Shown here piece by piece: positions 1 through 8,689 of a DNA stretch of 64,000 nucleotides. Position numbers and translations under genes: made by a program. The notes below the pieces were generated by a model. That model was not told the origin of the DNA. It worked only from the letters and a program-made list of their open reading frames with translations, and made no database searches. The stretch is from Dyella sp. ASV24. GTDB lineage: Bacteria; Pseudomonadota; Gammaproteobacteria; Xanthomonadales; Rhodanobacteraceae. The stretch is taken from the NCBI RefSeq assembly GCF_016428905.1, contig NZ_JAELTQ010000014.1, positions 1-64,000 on the forward strand, given 5' to 3'. Position 1 is the stretch's first letter, and every line of letters starts with the position of its first letter.

Positions 1-27
1 AGCTCGGGCTGGGTTGAGCCGAGCACA

Positions 28-59
28 TAAAAAAGGGAGCGCTTAGCGCTCCCTTTTTC
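28..59. terminator. bidirectional hairpin terminator
   Basis: A perfect stem (GGGAGCGC / GCGCTCCC, loop TTA) is flanked by A and T runs on both sides, so it can stop transcription in either direction. It serves the leftward FAD-protein gene that ends at position 60 and whatever gene lies to the left of the window. Confidence 0.8.
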
Positions 60-1430
60 TTATTCGCTTTTCATCAATCGATCAGCGAGGTTCCGTGCCT
101 GTTGCCGGATTTCCGGCATGGCTGTGGATTCCCACAGCGCGCCACGAAGCAAGGTGCCGATAGCGTAGAAGTGCTGCCACGTCTGCGTACCGTGTTTCAC
201 GCGTCCTTCGGTGGTGGCGACCACGCCAAGGCCCAGCGGGTCGGCCGTTACATGGCCGTTGGTCGACAGTTGTCGAACCAGGGCGTGCTGCGTGCGGCGC
301 ACGTCGGTATTGAGGCCTACCGTCTGGATCACCAGATCGGCGTCCATCGTCTCCACACCCTTGCCGTGTGGCAGGCGGATATCCAGGTGCAGCTTGTCAC
401 CCGCCACGTTCACGGCCTGCAGGCGGCCACGGCGGCGGTGCAGGCGGCCGGCATCTTCGAGTGCCGCCATGGAAGCCATCACTTGCGGCGGCATGCGATG
501 GCGCACGCGTTCCCACGCCCAGCGTGCATGCCGCAGGAAGCGCGAGCGCTCCGCTTCGGAAAGCAGCGCCCAGAGCGACGGCGTGTGCGGACGCAGGCTA
601 TCCACCACGGTGCGCCAGTCGGCACTCTGCGCAACGGATTCGCGCAGCAGGCGAATCCAGGTGCGGATGTAAGGTGCGTCGCGCATGGATTCGATCAGTT
701 CGCTGCCATCATCGGCCGGCGCGGAGGCCTGATGCAGATGTGGCTCCGGCAGCAGACCGTGGCGCGAAATGGCCTCGAAGCTGGCGTTCGGCCACAGCGT
801 CGACAATTCCAGCAAGACATCGACTGCGGTCAAGCCCAACCCGATCAGCACCACTTTGAGCGGGCGCGTATCTGGCTTGGCCTGGGCGAGGAAACCCCAC
901 GGTTCGGTAACGTACTTGCCGCTGGTGAGGGCGGCGTCGGCAACGCCGCCCAAGGGCAGGGGCGGCAACGAACCGATGGCGAGCACGGCGGCATCGACGC
1001 GTGCGTTTTCCTCACCGTGGACGACGGTGACGCCGTCGCTCTCCGGCACGATGGCGTCGACCGCAAACGGCAGCACGCGCACGTCGTGGCCAGCCGCACG
1101 CGCGCGTTCGAGTGCGCGTTCGACTTCTGCCTCCAGATAGTCGCCATAGAGGCGACGCGGCAGGAAATCCGTGCCGGCGATGGTGCTGTCGCCGCGCTGG
1201 GCGAAATCGAGAAATCCGTGCGGCCTGGCGGCAAACATGCTCATGGAGGCGGCGCGAACGTTCAGCAGATGCTTGTCGGACCGCGTGCCATACGCGACGC
1301 CGCGCGGCGAATTACCGCCACCGGTGTACCAGTCCAGATGCAACGGCTGCGGCGGCTGGCGTTCCAGCAGCTCGCTCAGCAGTGCTGCCGCTGCAGCACC
1401 GCCGCCGATGATGGCGACCCGTCGATACAT
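60..1430 (-). CDS. FAD/NAD(P)-binding protein (YdhS-like)
   Basis: The 456-residue protein opens with a dinucleotide-binding fold (IIGGGAAAAALL, residues 7-18) and continues with GVAYGTRSDKHLLNV, typical of the large FAD-NAD(P)-binding family to which E. coli YdhS belongs. A second nucleotide-binding segment is near residue 200 (VLIGLGLTAVDVL). The substrate of this family is not established. It starts 38 bases after the cysteine dioxygenase gene on the same strand, so the two are probably co-transcribed, which suggests a link to sulfur amino-acid oxidation (inference). No signal peptide is seen, so it should be cytoplasmic. Confidence 0.8.
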   Translation of the reverse strand: MYRRVAIIGGGAAAAALLSELLERQPPQPLHLDWYTGGGNSPRGVAYGTRSDKHLLNVRAASMSMFAARPHGFLDFAQRGDSTIAGTDFLPRRLYGDYLEAEVERALERARAAGHDVRVLPFAVDAIVPESDGVTVVHGEENARVDAAVLAIGSLPPLPLGGVADAALTSGKYVTEPWGFLAQAKPDTRPLKVVLIGLGLTAVDVLLELSTLWPNASFEAISRHGLLPEPHLHQASAPADDGSELIESMRDAPYIRTWIRLLRESVAQSADWRTVVDSLRPHTPSLWALLSEAERSRFLRHARWAWERVRHRMPPQVMASMAALEDAGRLHRRRGRLQAVNVAGDKLHLDIRLPHGKGVETMDADLVIQTVGLNTDVRRTQHALVRQLSTNGHVTADPLGLGVVATTEGRVKHGTQTWQHFYAIGTLLRGALWESTAMPEIRQQARNLADRLMKSE

Positions 1431-1468
1431 GCCACTCCCTTAAATCAAAGCGTTGAAACGTGTGTGGC

Positions 1469-2047
1469 TCAGGCGTACAGGCGGCCAGCGATGCTGCTGC
1501 GCTGCGGGCTTTTGCTCCACTGGCCGGCTTCGCCGGCTTCTTCGTATGTGAAGTACTGTGCCAGATCGCCACCGTAAACGTGAAGCGTCAGCGCTGTTTC
1601 CTGCCGGGAGAGGTTGCGGCAGCGGTGCGCGTAGCGGTCGTCGGCGTCGAACCAGCTGACGTCCCCGGGGCCCAGCCAGTCGCGGCCGGTCATTCGCAGG
1701 ACCTTGCCGTTTTCATCGCGGTCCCACGACTCCACTTCCAGGGCGCCGTGCAGAGCCAGCTCCAGGCCCCACAGCCCATCGTGGTCGTGAATGGGCGAGC
1801 TGTAGTTCGCCGGCCATGCCATCACCAGTACGCTGATGTCCGGCTTGCTGCGCTGCGCGACAAACCAGCGCTCGAAGCCTTTGTTGCGCAAGCGCAGATC
1901 GGCGAGATCCGCGTCCAGTGCATGCCTGTTCTGATAAACCGTGCGGCTCAGCTCTCGCGCCATGGTGGCTAGATCGGGATGCTCGCCCACACCATAGTCA
2001 AACGCGATCTCACGCAGCGCCTTGAGGTGTTGCATGTGTTTGGCCAT
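1469..2047 (-). CDS. cysteine dioxygenase family protein (cupin)
   Basis: This 192-residue protein matches the type I cysteine dioxygenase family, non-heme iron cupins that oxidise cysteine, or a related thiol such as 3-mercaptopropionate, to a sulfinic acid. The cupin motif PIHDHDGLWGLE supplies two iron-binding histidines and a third His lies near residue 148 (YAHRCRNLS). Length is normal for the family. It is the first gene of a probable two-gene unit with the FAD protein downstream. Which thiol is the true substrate cannot be told from sequence alone. Confidence 0.85.
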   Translation of the reverse strand: MAKHMQHLKALREIAFDYGVGEHPDLATMARELSRTVYQNRHALDADLADLRLRNKGFERWFVAQRSKPDISVLVMAWPANYSSPIHDHDGLWGLELALHGALEVESWDRDENGKVLRMTGRDWLGPGDVSWFDADDRYAHRCRNLSRQETALTLHVYGGDLAQYFTYEEAGEAGQWSKSPQRSSIAGRLYA

Positions 2048-2271
2048 GCGATGTTACTCGACAGAAACCGGGGCGCAGTGGAGCATGCGGCTCGTTAAAG
2101 TCCCGTAACCCGAGGGGATGAAACAGAGGCGGACCGGCATGACTTTCGCGACATGCGCGACGCGCCGCAAAAGCGCACGATAGTGATCAAGAAGGCCTTG
2201 AAAACCGCATCGGTCGCCACAAAACGTCGATGCGCATGGTCGCCGGCGATGATGCCGGAAGGAGAAACGTC

Positions 2272-2562
2272 ATGATTGCAATGAGCGTGCTCTTGATGGT
2301 GGTGTTGGGTATCTGGCTGGGCGCTGTGGCCATAGGTCTGGTGTTCAAACTCATCTTCACTTTGATCGGCGGTCTTTTCAGCGTGGTGGGTGCGCTGCTC
2401 GGTGCGTTCTTCGGTGGCATGGCGCTGTTGATCGTGGCGCCCATCGTGGCGCTTGCGCTGTTGCCGGTGTGCTTGCCCGTGATTGTGGTAGCTGCCGTGG
2501 TTTGGGCGATCGTTCGCAGTGCACACCGTCCTGCGCAGCCAGTGACTGCCAGCGCCCGCTGA
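2272..2562 (+). CDS. small membrane protein, unknown function
   Basis: The protein has 96 residues made almost entirely of hydrophobic and small residues, predicting two or three membrane segments (residues ~3-25, 26-60, 62-85), followed by a short polar tail. The ATG at 2272 is preferred over an upstream in-frame ATG at 2230 because GGAGAAACGTC sits immediately before it. Gly and Ala are spaced through the second segment as in glycine-zipper helices. No family is recognised. Confidence 0.6.
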   Translation: MIAMSVLLMVVLGIWLGAVAIGLVFKLIFTLIGGLFSVVGALLGAFFGGMALLIVAPIVALALLPVCLPVIVVAAVVWAIVRSAHRPAQPVTASAR

Positions 2563-2653
2563 TCGCTTCGTTTGCCGTGGAAGGGCCCGACCTGCCACTG
2601 GATGCAGGCCGGGCCTTCCTCTTCATGTGTCGCTAGATAGACGACGCGTACGC

Positions 2654-3313
2654 CTATAACTCGTTCAGGCTAAATGTCACGGGCACGCGTGCCCATGCGC
2701 GCACCGTATGGCCGTTCACCGTGGCGGGCTCGAACCGCCACCCCTTCAAGACCTGCTCGCTTGCGCTGCGGTCGAGCACCTGTTGGCCGCTGCTCTTTTC
2801 GACCGTCACCTCCTGCGGAACACCGTTCTCGTCGACCAGCACCTTGAGGATGACCTGTCCTTCCAGGTGCGAACGCAGGGCTTGCTGCGGGTATTTCAGC
2901 GGTGTCGCCCGGTAGGCGAGCGTTGCTTCGACGGGCGCCCCTGTCGTCGGCGTGTCGGTTGACGGCGCCAATGTCGGTGCTACCGGTGGTGCGGGGATGC
3001 TGCCCTGGTCCGTGGTTGTCACCGGCGGAGCGACGGGTGGCGTTTGCGGTACGGCCTGGGTATGCGGCATGGTTTTGGGCTGCACCAGCTTTTTGATGTC
3101 GACGGGTGGTGGTGGCGGGACTTCTTTCTCCGGTGTGATCCAGCTGATGGGCGTGGCGGTGATGCGTTGCACCTGTGCAGCCAACTGCGGAGCCATCGGC
3201 CGCATGACGACGATGAGCACCGCCAGGTTCAAGGCGATGGCGGCACTCAACGCGGCGATGCGGACGCTGTCCGGATGGGCGTGACGGGGTACAGCCAGGC
3301 TTGCGGACGACAT
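2654..3313 (-). CDS. TonB family energy transducer
   Basis: The 219-residue protein has the TonB layout: a short cytoplasmic N-terminus, one membrane anchor (residues ~20-40), a Pro-rich periplasmic linker (PPPPPVDIKK onward) and a C-terminal TonB domain (YPQQALRSHLEGQVILKVLVDENG...). It would couple the proton-motive force to outer-membrane receptors. The start at 3313 follows AGGAGGTCGCCT; the frame stays open further upstream but lacks a better start. No exbB or exbD is adjacent, so it is probably one of several TonB paralogues. Confidence 0.85.
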   Translation of the reverse strand: MSSASLAVPRHAHPDSVRIAALSAAIALNLAVLIVVMRPMAPQLAAQVQRITATPISWITPEKEVPPPPPVDIKKLVQPKTMPHTQAVPQTPPVAPPVTTTDQGSIPAPPVAPTLAPSTDTPTTGAPVEATLAYRATPLKYPQQALRSHLEGQVILKVLVDENGVPQEVTVEKSSGQQVLDRSASEQVLKGWRFEPATVNGHTVRAWARVPVTFSLNEL

Positions 3314-3487
3314 AGGCGACCTCCTGACGTATCGATGTTGGGTTGTCGCACCCGACACGCTGCAGGGGACGCAGTGGGGATCGCGCGGGCGCAATTTCAC
3401 CCTAGGCCCACTGATGGGACTTGCACAAGTAGCCGTATGGAAGGCTATTCTAGTGTGATTGCCCCAAAACTCCCGGATAGGGATTTT

Positions 3488-4315
3488 TCAGTGGGCCACC
3501 AGCATCGGCACATCGCCGTGCATGAACAGGTGGCGCGTGGTGCCACCCAGCACCATTTGCGCAAGGCGCGAGCGGCTCCAGGCCCCCATGACGATCAGGT
3601 CGGCGCCCTGGGCATGTGCGGCATCCAGCACGGCGGGGCCCGCGGCATGACTGGGTCCGGAATCCAGCGTGTCGATCCGGGCGGTAATGCCATGGCGTTG
3701 CAGCCAGTCGGTCAGGCCGGGCGGGGGCAGCACCGGCAACGTGTCCGCGTTCATTTCGCTACCGTCGAGCACGCGCACTTCATCGGCCTTCTGCAGCACG
3801 GGCAATGCAGCGGCAAGGGCGAGCGCGGATTCCCTGCTGCCGTTCCATGCCACCAGCACCTTGGCGCCCAGGCTGGGAACCGGGGCCGTGTCGGGTACCA
3901 CCAGTACCGGCCGGCCGCTGGCAAACACGCAGCGCGAGACCGAACCAAAGCCTACCGGGGCATCGCTGCGCCGCTGGCTGCGCTCCATCACCAACATGTC
4001 GTAGCCGGAGGCGGCCAGGCTTAGTGTCTGGACCGTGTCGCCCTGAGTGACTCGCCAGCGACCGGTCAGCGAACGGGGAGCAAGCGCCTGTTGCCACTGG
4101 TCGGCATGCGTCTGCGCTTCGGCCACTCTGCGCTGGGTTTCCTCCAGTTGCACGGGCACGGCTTCTGGCAGGCTGAAAGCGGTGGCGGGGAGGTCGGCCA
4201 CGTAGAGTGCGTCGAGTCGTGCACCCAGTCGTTGCGCCAGGGCAAGGGCGGCGCGAGGGGCGGCGACGCCAAGATCCAGATGGTCCAGATGCAACAGCAG
4301 GTCGATGGCTGACAT
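3488..4315 (-). CDS. universal stress protein, tandem Usp domains
   Basis: The 275-residue protein contains two Usp domains. The C-terminal domain has the ATP-binding-like loop VMGAWSRSRLAQMVLGGTTRHLF (split here by family convention as G-x-W-S-R-S-R), with a degenerate copy in the N-terminal half (VMERSQRRSDAPVGFGSVSR). Such proteins respond to stress and can bind nucleotides. The ATG at 4315 is preceded by GGGAGAGCCGCC. About 90 bases upstream on the same strand is an intrinsic terminator with a second hairpin whose loop is complementary to this Shine-Dalgarno sequence, hinting at RNA-level control. Confidence 0.8.
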   Translation of the reverse strand: MSAIDLLLHLDHLDLGVAAPRAALALAQRLGARLDALYVADLPATAFSLPEAVPVQLEETQRRVAEAQTHADQWQQALAPRSLTGRWRVTQGDTVQTLSLAASGYDMLVMERSQRRSDAPVGFGSVSRCVFASGRPVLVVPDTAPVPSLGAKVLVAWNGSRESALALAAALPVLQKADEVRVLDGSEMNADTLPVLPPPGLTDWLQRHGITARIDTLDSGPSHAAGPAVLDAAHAQGADLIVMGAWSRSRLAQMVLGGTTRHLFMHGDVPMLVAH

Positions 4316-4402
4316 GGCGGCTCTCCCGATTCCCGGTCCGTGTCCAGCATAGAGCCTGCCATCAGCGAACGTGTAGCGCGCGTTGTCGCGGCGGCGAACG
4401 GT

Positions 4403-4432
4403 AAAAAAAAGCCCCGCACAGGATGGCGGGGC
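4403..4432 (-). terminator. intrinsic terminator with no upstream gene
   Basis: Stem GCCCCGC / GCGGGGC with an 8-nt loop is followed on the minus strand by eight T residues. It terminates leftward transcripts, yet the nearest gene to its right (4612) runs rightward, so it belongs to the candidate small RNA or the leader of the usp gene. Confidence 0.75.
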
Positions 4433-4518
4433 GGCAAGGCCGGACGTCGGGGGAGAGAGAGGGGACGTCCGGTTGTTCCATTTTTTCGCGGTGCGGCTTG
4501 TTTTGGCGTACATCTGGA
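4403..4518 (-). ncRNA. candidate small RNA or attenuated leader
   Basis: Read on the minus strand, a 9-bp perfect hairpin (CCGGACGTC / GACGTCCGG, plus positions 4440-4472) with a loop of only C and T is followed by a second hairpin (GCCCCGC / GCGGGGC, 4411-4432) and eight T residues, a textbook intrinsic terminator. No minus-strand gene lies to its right, so it must end an RNA that begins here. A weak -10-like TACAAC at 4530-4525 would start a transcript of roughly 116 nt. The CU-rich loop includes CTCTCCC, complementary to the usp ribosome-binding site. The size and C-rich loop recall sX13-type RNAs of Xanthomonas (resemblance only). The right boundary is a guess. Confidence 0.35.
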
Positions 4519-4611
4519 GTGAATGTTGTATTCACGCCGCAGACGGCGAACGCTTGCCAGAATCGCTGGCTCGCCGCGTGATGGCGGACACGTTTTCAAG
4601 GGAGACATGCC

Positions 4612-5046
4612 ATGGGTATGGGGAAGTGGGCAGTAGCGGCGACGCTGATCTTGGCCGGTTGGGTAGGCTCGGCACCGGCGCATGCGGGTGATCTGGAATG
4701 CAAGATGAGTTTCCGTCTCTCCGGCTGGTCGGTGTTCTATCAAACGGCGACGGGCAGCGGCACCGTCCGTTGCAGCAATGGCCAGAGCATGGGCGTGCAC
4801 ATCCGCGTCAAAGGCGGTGGCCTGACCTTCGGCAAGAGCCAGATCGACAACGGCGTGGGCAAGTTCTCAGGCATCAACAGCATGAGTGAGATCAAGGGCC
4901 ACTACGCCGATGCAGGCGTACACGCGGGCGCCTCGAAATCCGCGGGTGCGCGCGTGATGACCAAGGGCAATGTCTCGCTGGCGCTCAGCGGCACGGGCAA
5001 AGGCTGGGACCTGGGCGTGGCGTTCGGCGCTTTCATTATCGAGTGA
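4612..5046 (+). CDS. secreted hypothetical protein
   Basis: This 144-residue protein has a signal peptide (residues 1-26, cleavage after APAHA). The mature part is Gly- and Ser-rich with alternating polar and hydrophobic strands, two cysteines (in DLECKM and VRCSN) that could form a disulfide, and no charged catalytic motif. GGGAGA lies about 8 bases before the ATG at 4612. The family is not recognised; an all-beta periplasmic or surface protein is likely. Confidence 0.65.
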   Translation: MGMGKWAVAATLILAGWVGSAPAHAGDLECKMSFRLSGWSVFYQTATGSGTVRCSNGQSMGVHIRVKGGGLTFGKSQIDNGVGKFSGINSMSEIKGHYADAGVHAGASKSAGARVMTKGNVSLALSGTGKGWDLGVAFGAFIIE

Positions 5047-5155
5047 CGTAGGCGTGCGCGGCGTTTCATACGCCGCGCGGCCTTGCATTCGCACGCGGGG
5101 TCGCTAAGGTGGCGGAGCCGTACCTTCCGGTACGTTCTGTTCAAGGATCTTCCCC

Positions 5156-5824
5156 ATGTCCGCCAGTTCTGGCACGGCTCTCCCCCGCTATGCCTTCGGC
5201 GACGAGGTCGCCAGCAGCGTCATCCACGGCATTGGCATTCTGCTGAGCATTGCCGGCCTCGCCACGCTGGTGTCGTTTGCTGCGCTTCATGGCGACGCAC
5301 GCGCCGTGGTGGCGAGTGCGGTGTTCGGCACCACGCTGATCCTTTGCTACACGGCGTCCACGCTCTATCACTCCATTCCAGGTGTGATGGCCAAGCGCGT
5401 GCTGCGCACGCTCGATCACATCGCCATCTTCTTGCTCATCGCGGGCACCTATACGCCGTTCACCCTGATTGCCTTGCCGGGCGCTTGGGGTTGGAGCCTG
5501 TTTGGCACGGTGTGGGGGCTGGCCTTGATGGGCAGTGCGCTGGAGCTGGGCATGCTCAAGAAGTACCGCAAGCTGGCGGTGCTGATGTACGTGGGCATGG
5601 GCTGGGTGGGCGTGATTGCGTTCAAACCCTTGCTTGCGCACCTGCAGACCGGTGGCATGGTGTTGCTGCTCGCTGGTGGCGTGGCTTACACGCTGGGTGT
5701 GCCGTTCTACCTGTGGCGCAAGCTGCCTTACCACCATTCGGTGTGGCACTTCTTTGTGCTGGCGGGCAGCGTGCTGCATTACTTGGCGGTGCTGCTCTAC
5801 GTGCTTCCCGACGGGCCGACGTGA
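5156..5824 (+). CDS. trhA: hemolysin III family membrane protein
   Basis: The 222-residue integral membrane protein belongs to the hemolysin III/PAQR family (E. coli TrhA/YqfA). It shows seven predicted helices and the family's conserved polar positions: the early VIHGIG, STLYHSIPG near residue 67, and the late HSVWHFFVLAGSVLHYLAV. The histidines are the presumed metal site of PAQR proteins. Despite the name, cytolysis is not its established role; E. coli TrhA is linked to membrane energetics. The last four bases overlap the GTG start of the next gene, suggesting coupled translation. Confidence 0.85.
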   Translation: MSASSGTALPRYAFGDEVASSVIHGIGILLSIAGLATLVSFAALHGDARAVVASAVFGTTLILCYTASTLYHSIPGVMAKRVLRTLDHIAIFLLIAGTYTPFTLIALPGAWGWSLFGTVWGLALMGSALELGMLKKYRKLAVLMYVGMGWVGVIAFKPLLAHLQTGGMVLLLAGGVAYTLGVPFYLWRKLPYHHSVWHFFVLAGSVLHYLAVLLYVLPDGPT

Positions 5825-6192
5825 ACCCGGATATCCAGCACCTGCGCAAGGAGCTGGAGGACGCCGCCACCCACCTGGGGCGTCCACACGATCTTCGTTT
5901 CAAGCCGATGTTCGGCGGCCTGATGGCCTGGTTCCACGAGAAGCCCTGCGCATGGTTGTCCACGCAAGGGCTGGCGCTGCGGCTCGCAGAGGCGGATCAG
6001 GCCGACTTGCTGGCGGAGAAGGGCGCCGTACGGTTCCGTCATCGCCCGGACGAGCCGTCGAGTCGCGATTACATTCTGGTTCCGTCCGCCCTTCGTCACG
6101 ATACCGCGCGCTTCGCGGAATGGCTGGAGCGCAGCGGCAATGCACCTGCTCCGCCAAAGAAGAGGCCGCGCCCGAAAGCGCGGCCTCGTTAG
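5821..6192 (+). CDS. TfoX/Sxy N-terminal domain protein
   Basis: The 123-residue protein carries the TfoX N-terminal fold, recognisable from RFKPMFGGLMAWFHEKPCAW and LALRLAEADQADLL. It lacks the C-terminal domain of full-length Sxy, so a role in competence is not implied; stand-alone TfoX-N proteins have no settled function. It begins with GTG in a GTGA overlap with the hemolysin III gene. The C-terminus is a Lys/Arg/Pro-rich tail encoded partly by a strong hairpin. Confidence 0.7.
   Translation: MNPDIQHLRKELEDAATHLGRPHDLRFKPMFGGLMAWFHEKPCAWLSTQGLALRLAEADQADLLAEKGAVRFRHRPDEPSSRDYILVPSALRHDTARFAEWLERSGNAPAPPKKRPRPKARPR
6162..6187. terminator. hairpin between convergent genes
   Basis: A perfect 10-bp stem (GAGGCCGCGC / GCGCGGCCTC, 6-nt loop) lies at the very end of the TfoX-like gene, 30 bases from the stop of the convergent DUF885 gene. 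There is no clear T-run, so termination efficiency is uncertain. Confidence 0.4.
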
Positions 6193-6216
6193 TGCGAACC
6201 GGGTGGTTCGCGAGAA

Positions 6217-7983
6217 TTACTTCTTCTTCTGCGACGGAATGAACTGCGTGCGCACTGCTTCGGCAAGCTGCTCCGGCGGCAGCAGGCCCTGGCCGATCAC
6301 GAAGTCGTTGAACGCCTGACGGTTGAAGTCCTTGCCCAAGGCCAACTCCGTGCTCAGGCGCGTCTGCTGCAGGCGCATGTAACCGTAGAAGTACGCAGTG
6401 GCCTGGCCGGGGCTGTTGAAGGTGTAGCGGTCCAGCTCCTGCTGGGTCATCGCTTCGGACAGGCCCACGTCGTAACGCAGCACGTCGTGTGCGCGTTCCT
6501 TGGTGATCAGACCGAGGTTGAGCATCGGATCCAGGTAGGCACGAGCGGCGCGCTGCAGGCGAGCCTGCAGGGCCACGAACTGACCGGCCGGCGGCTCATA
6601 CGGCAGCATTTCCGACTCGGCGTATAGCGCCCAGCCTTCCACGTTCACGCTGTTGAAGGCGAACAGGCTGCGTGCCAGCGACACGCCGCGTTCCACCATG
6701 GCCGCAAACTGCAGCTCGTGACCGGGGCGGCCTTCGTGCGCTGTGAGCGTCCACGCGGCGGCCTTGTAGGTGAAGTCATCGTACGAGTCGGACTTGCTGC
6801 CGCTGGGGTTGCCCATGGTCAGCACGAACGTGCCCTGCTCACCGTGGTTGTTGATAAAGGGCGGCGGGTCCATGTGCGGGGCCGGCACGGCAGCGGTTTC
6901 CGCTTCCGACGCCAAACGCATCTGCATCTTGCGCTCGGGCAGGGTGATGATGTGCTCGCGGCGGATGGTGTCTTCGATGTGGCCGATAATCTCGTGGTAC
7001 CACGGCACCACGTCATCCTTGCCGAGCTGTTCCTTCTTCAGCGCCTTCAGCACGTCGCGGTAGTCAGTGGCCTGGATGTTCTCAGCCTTCGCCACCACCG
7101 GCGCCAGCATCTGCATCATGGAGCGCAGCTCGGTGAACTCGAACTGTGCTTCCTTGATCAACTGCTCCGGCGGAATGTCGATGCCGACTTGCCTGAGGTT
7201 GTAGGCATACAGCGGTTCCGGCAGGCGGAAATCCGCGCGTGCGCGCGGCACGATGGTCGTCTTTACCCAGCTGTCGTAATCCTTGAGCTGGCTATCCAGC
7301 GCATCGAGCGCGGCCTTGCTGTCGGCGTCGTCCAGCTTGTACTTGGCGAACAGCTGGCGGATGCCCTGCGCATAGCGCTGCGAATTGCTGAGCTTCTGCT
7401 CCACTTCGTTCTTGTACGGGCCGATCAGATCCTTCTCGCCAATGCGAGCCTGGGTCTGCGCCTTGGCCAGATCAATCAGCGGCGTGCAGCCGGGCGCTTT
7501 ACCGACGTAGCACTCCAGGCGCTTCACGGCGGACGGGCGGCGCTTGGCGTCCACGTCATCCTTCAGCAGTACGAACTCGCCCTGGAAAATCAGCTGGCCA
7601 ACGTCCTGATAAGGCAGCATGTACTTGTGATTCAGATCGATGCCTTCGATCTGCTGATCGGCCGCCTTGATCATGATCTGCAGATCCTGGCGGACATTGG
7701 CGTCCTTCTCGTCGGCGAGCATCTTCTCCAGCTTCGCCTTGGCATCGGCCAGCGCGGCGCGCGAGCGCGCATCGACGTCGGGCTTCAGGTCAACCACCTT
7801 GTCGTCGAAGCCGGGTACGCCGATCTGCGAGGCGAACTCCGGGTTGAACTTTGCCATCACGTCGAGCAGCACCTTGGCATCGGTGTTGCTGCGGTCGATC
7901 CAGGTGGGTGACTTGGTTTCCGCCTGGGCGGAACCGACGGCGACCAGCGATATCGCCAGCGCCAGGGCAAGACGTTTGGACAT
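6217..7983 (-). CDS. DUF885 family secreted protein, metallopeptidase-like
   Basis: The 588-residue protein has a signal peptide (residues 1-22, GSAQA|E) and the full DUF885 domain. The hallmark HEGRPGHELQ resembles a zinc-binding HExxH-type site, and the C-terminal half has the conserved NVEGWALYAESEM stretch with a Glu that could complete the metal site. DUF885 proteins are often annotated as peptidases, but substrates are unknown. GGGGAAA lies before the start. It should act in the periplasm. Confidence 0.85.
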   Translation of the reverse strand: MSKRLALALAISLVAVGSAQAETKSPTWIDRSNTDAKVLLDVMAKFNPEFASQIGVPGFDDKVVDLKPDVDARSRAALADAKAKLEKMLADEKDANVRQDLQIMIKAADQQIEGIDLNHKYMLPYQDVGQLIFQGEFVLLKDDVDAKRRPSAVKRLECYVGKAPGCTPLIDLAKAQTQARIGEKDLIGPYKNEVEQKLSNSQRYAQGIRQLFAKYKLDDADSKAALDALDSQLKDYDSWVKTTIVPRARADFRLPEPLYAYNLRQVGIDIPPEQLIKEAQFEFTELRSMMQMLAPVVAKAENIQATDYRDVLKALKKEQLGKDDVVPWYHEIIGHIEDTIRREHIITLPERKMQMRLASEAETAAVPAPHMDPPPFINNHGEQGTFVLTMGNPSGSKSDSYDDFTYKAAAWTLTAHEGRPGHELQFAAMVERGVSLARSLFAFNSVNVEGWALYAESEMLPYEPPAGQFVALQARLQRAARAYLDPMLNLGLITKERAHDVLRYDVGLSEAMTQQELDRYTFNSPGQATAYFYGYMRLQQTRLSTELALGKDFNRQAFNDFVIGQGLLPPEQLAEAVRTQFIPSQKKK

Positions 7984-8095
7984 GAGGTTTCCCCGTAGTG
8001 AAGTTTCCCGAGCCTATAGGGCCGCGCGTGAGCCGGCCATGTGCCGAAGGTCGCGCCGTCGGGCAGGGCCTGGGAAAGCCTGCAAGCGGCGAGGC

Positions 8096-8581
8096 TCAGC
8101 CAAACAACATGGCGAAGCCAAACAGGCCGATCATCACGAAAGAGATCACCAGTTTGACGAAGGTGCCAAAGAGCAGCCCCAGCCAGGTGGCGACGCCCAC
8201 GTGGGCCGAGCGCAGCACGCTGGTGCCCGAGGCCAGCTCGCCCGCCAGGGCGCCCAGGAACGGGCCGACGATGAGGCCCACCAGGCCGAAGAACATGCCC
8301 ACCACCGTGCCAAGGCCCGCGCCCCAGAGGGCCAGCCGGCTGGCCCCGACGCGCTTGGCGCCCAGGGACGCGGAAACGAAGTCCATCAGTACGCCAAATG
8401 CGCCCAGTGCGCCGATGATCACCAGCCACCACATGCCCAGATGTCGGTACTGGTCCACCGCCGCTGCGAGCCAGATGCCACCGAAGATCATGGGGATGCC
8501 CGGCAGCGCCGGCAGGATGTTGCCCGCGACGCCACCGATCATCAGCAGCGCGGCCAGCACGTAAAGCGCAATCTCCAGCAT
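8096..8581 (-). CDS. DUF456 family membrane protein
   Basis: The 161-residue protein is typical of DUF456: an N-terminal membrane helix, the conserved ILPALPGIPMIFGG segment, and several Gly-rich membrane helices (GPFLGALAGEL). Function is unknown. CGGAGAACGCC precedes the ATG at 8581. It is probably a single-gene unit; the next gene to the right diverges. Confidence 0.8.
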   Translation of the reverse strand: MLEIALYVLAALLMIGGVAGNILPALPGIPMIFGGIWLAAAVDQYRHLGMWWLVIIGALGAFGVLMDFVSASLGAKRVGASRLALWGAGLGTVVGMFFGLVGLIVGPFLGALAGELASGTSVLRSAHVGVATWLGLLFGTFVKLVISFVMIGLFGFAMLFG

Positions 8582-8689
8582 GGCGTTCTCCGTTTCTTAC
8601 AGCGCAGCATATCGGCATGGCGATGCGCCGTGCAGACGTGGGTTCGGTGACAATGGGTCAGCCGATGTCAGACGGATGATTGACGTTCT

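Noticed and set aside
102-1577. 491-codon open frame on the plus strand
   Set aside because: It is exactly antisense to the FAD protein and cysteine dioxygenase genes, has no domain, and reflects lack of stops in GC-rich DNA.
4440-4490. Plus-strand terminator reading of the CCGGACGTC hairpin
   Set aside because: The T-run on the plus strand starts about eight bases after the stem, too far for an efficient intrinsic terminator; the minus-strand reading is better.
6718-7911. 397-codon open frame antisense to the DUF885 gene
   Set aside because: The composition is typical of a shadow frame; the opposite strand has a signal peptide and the HEGRPGH motif.
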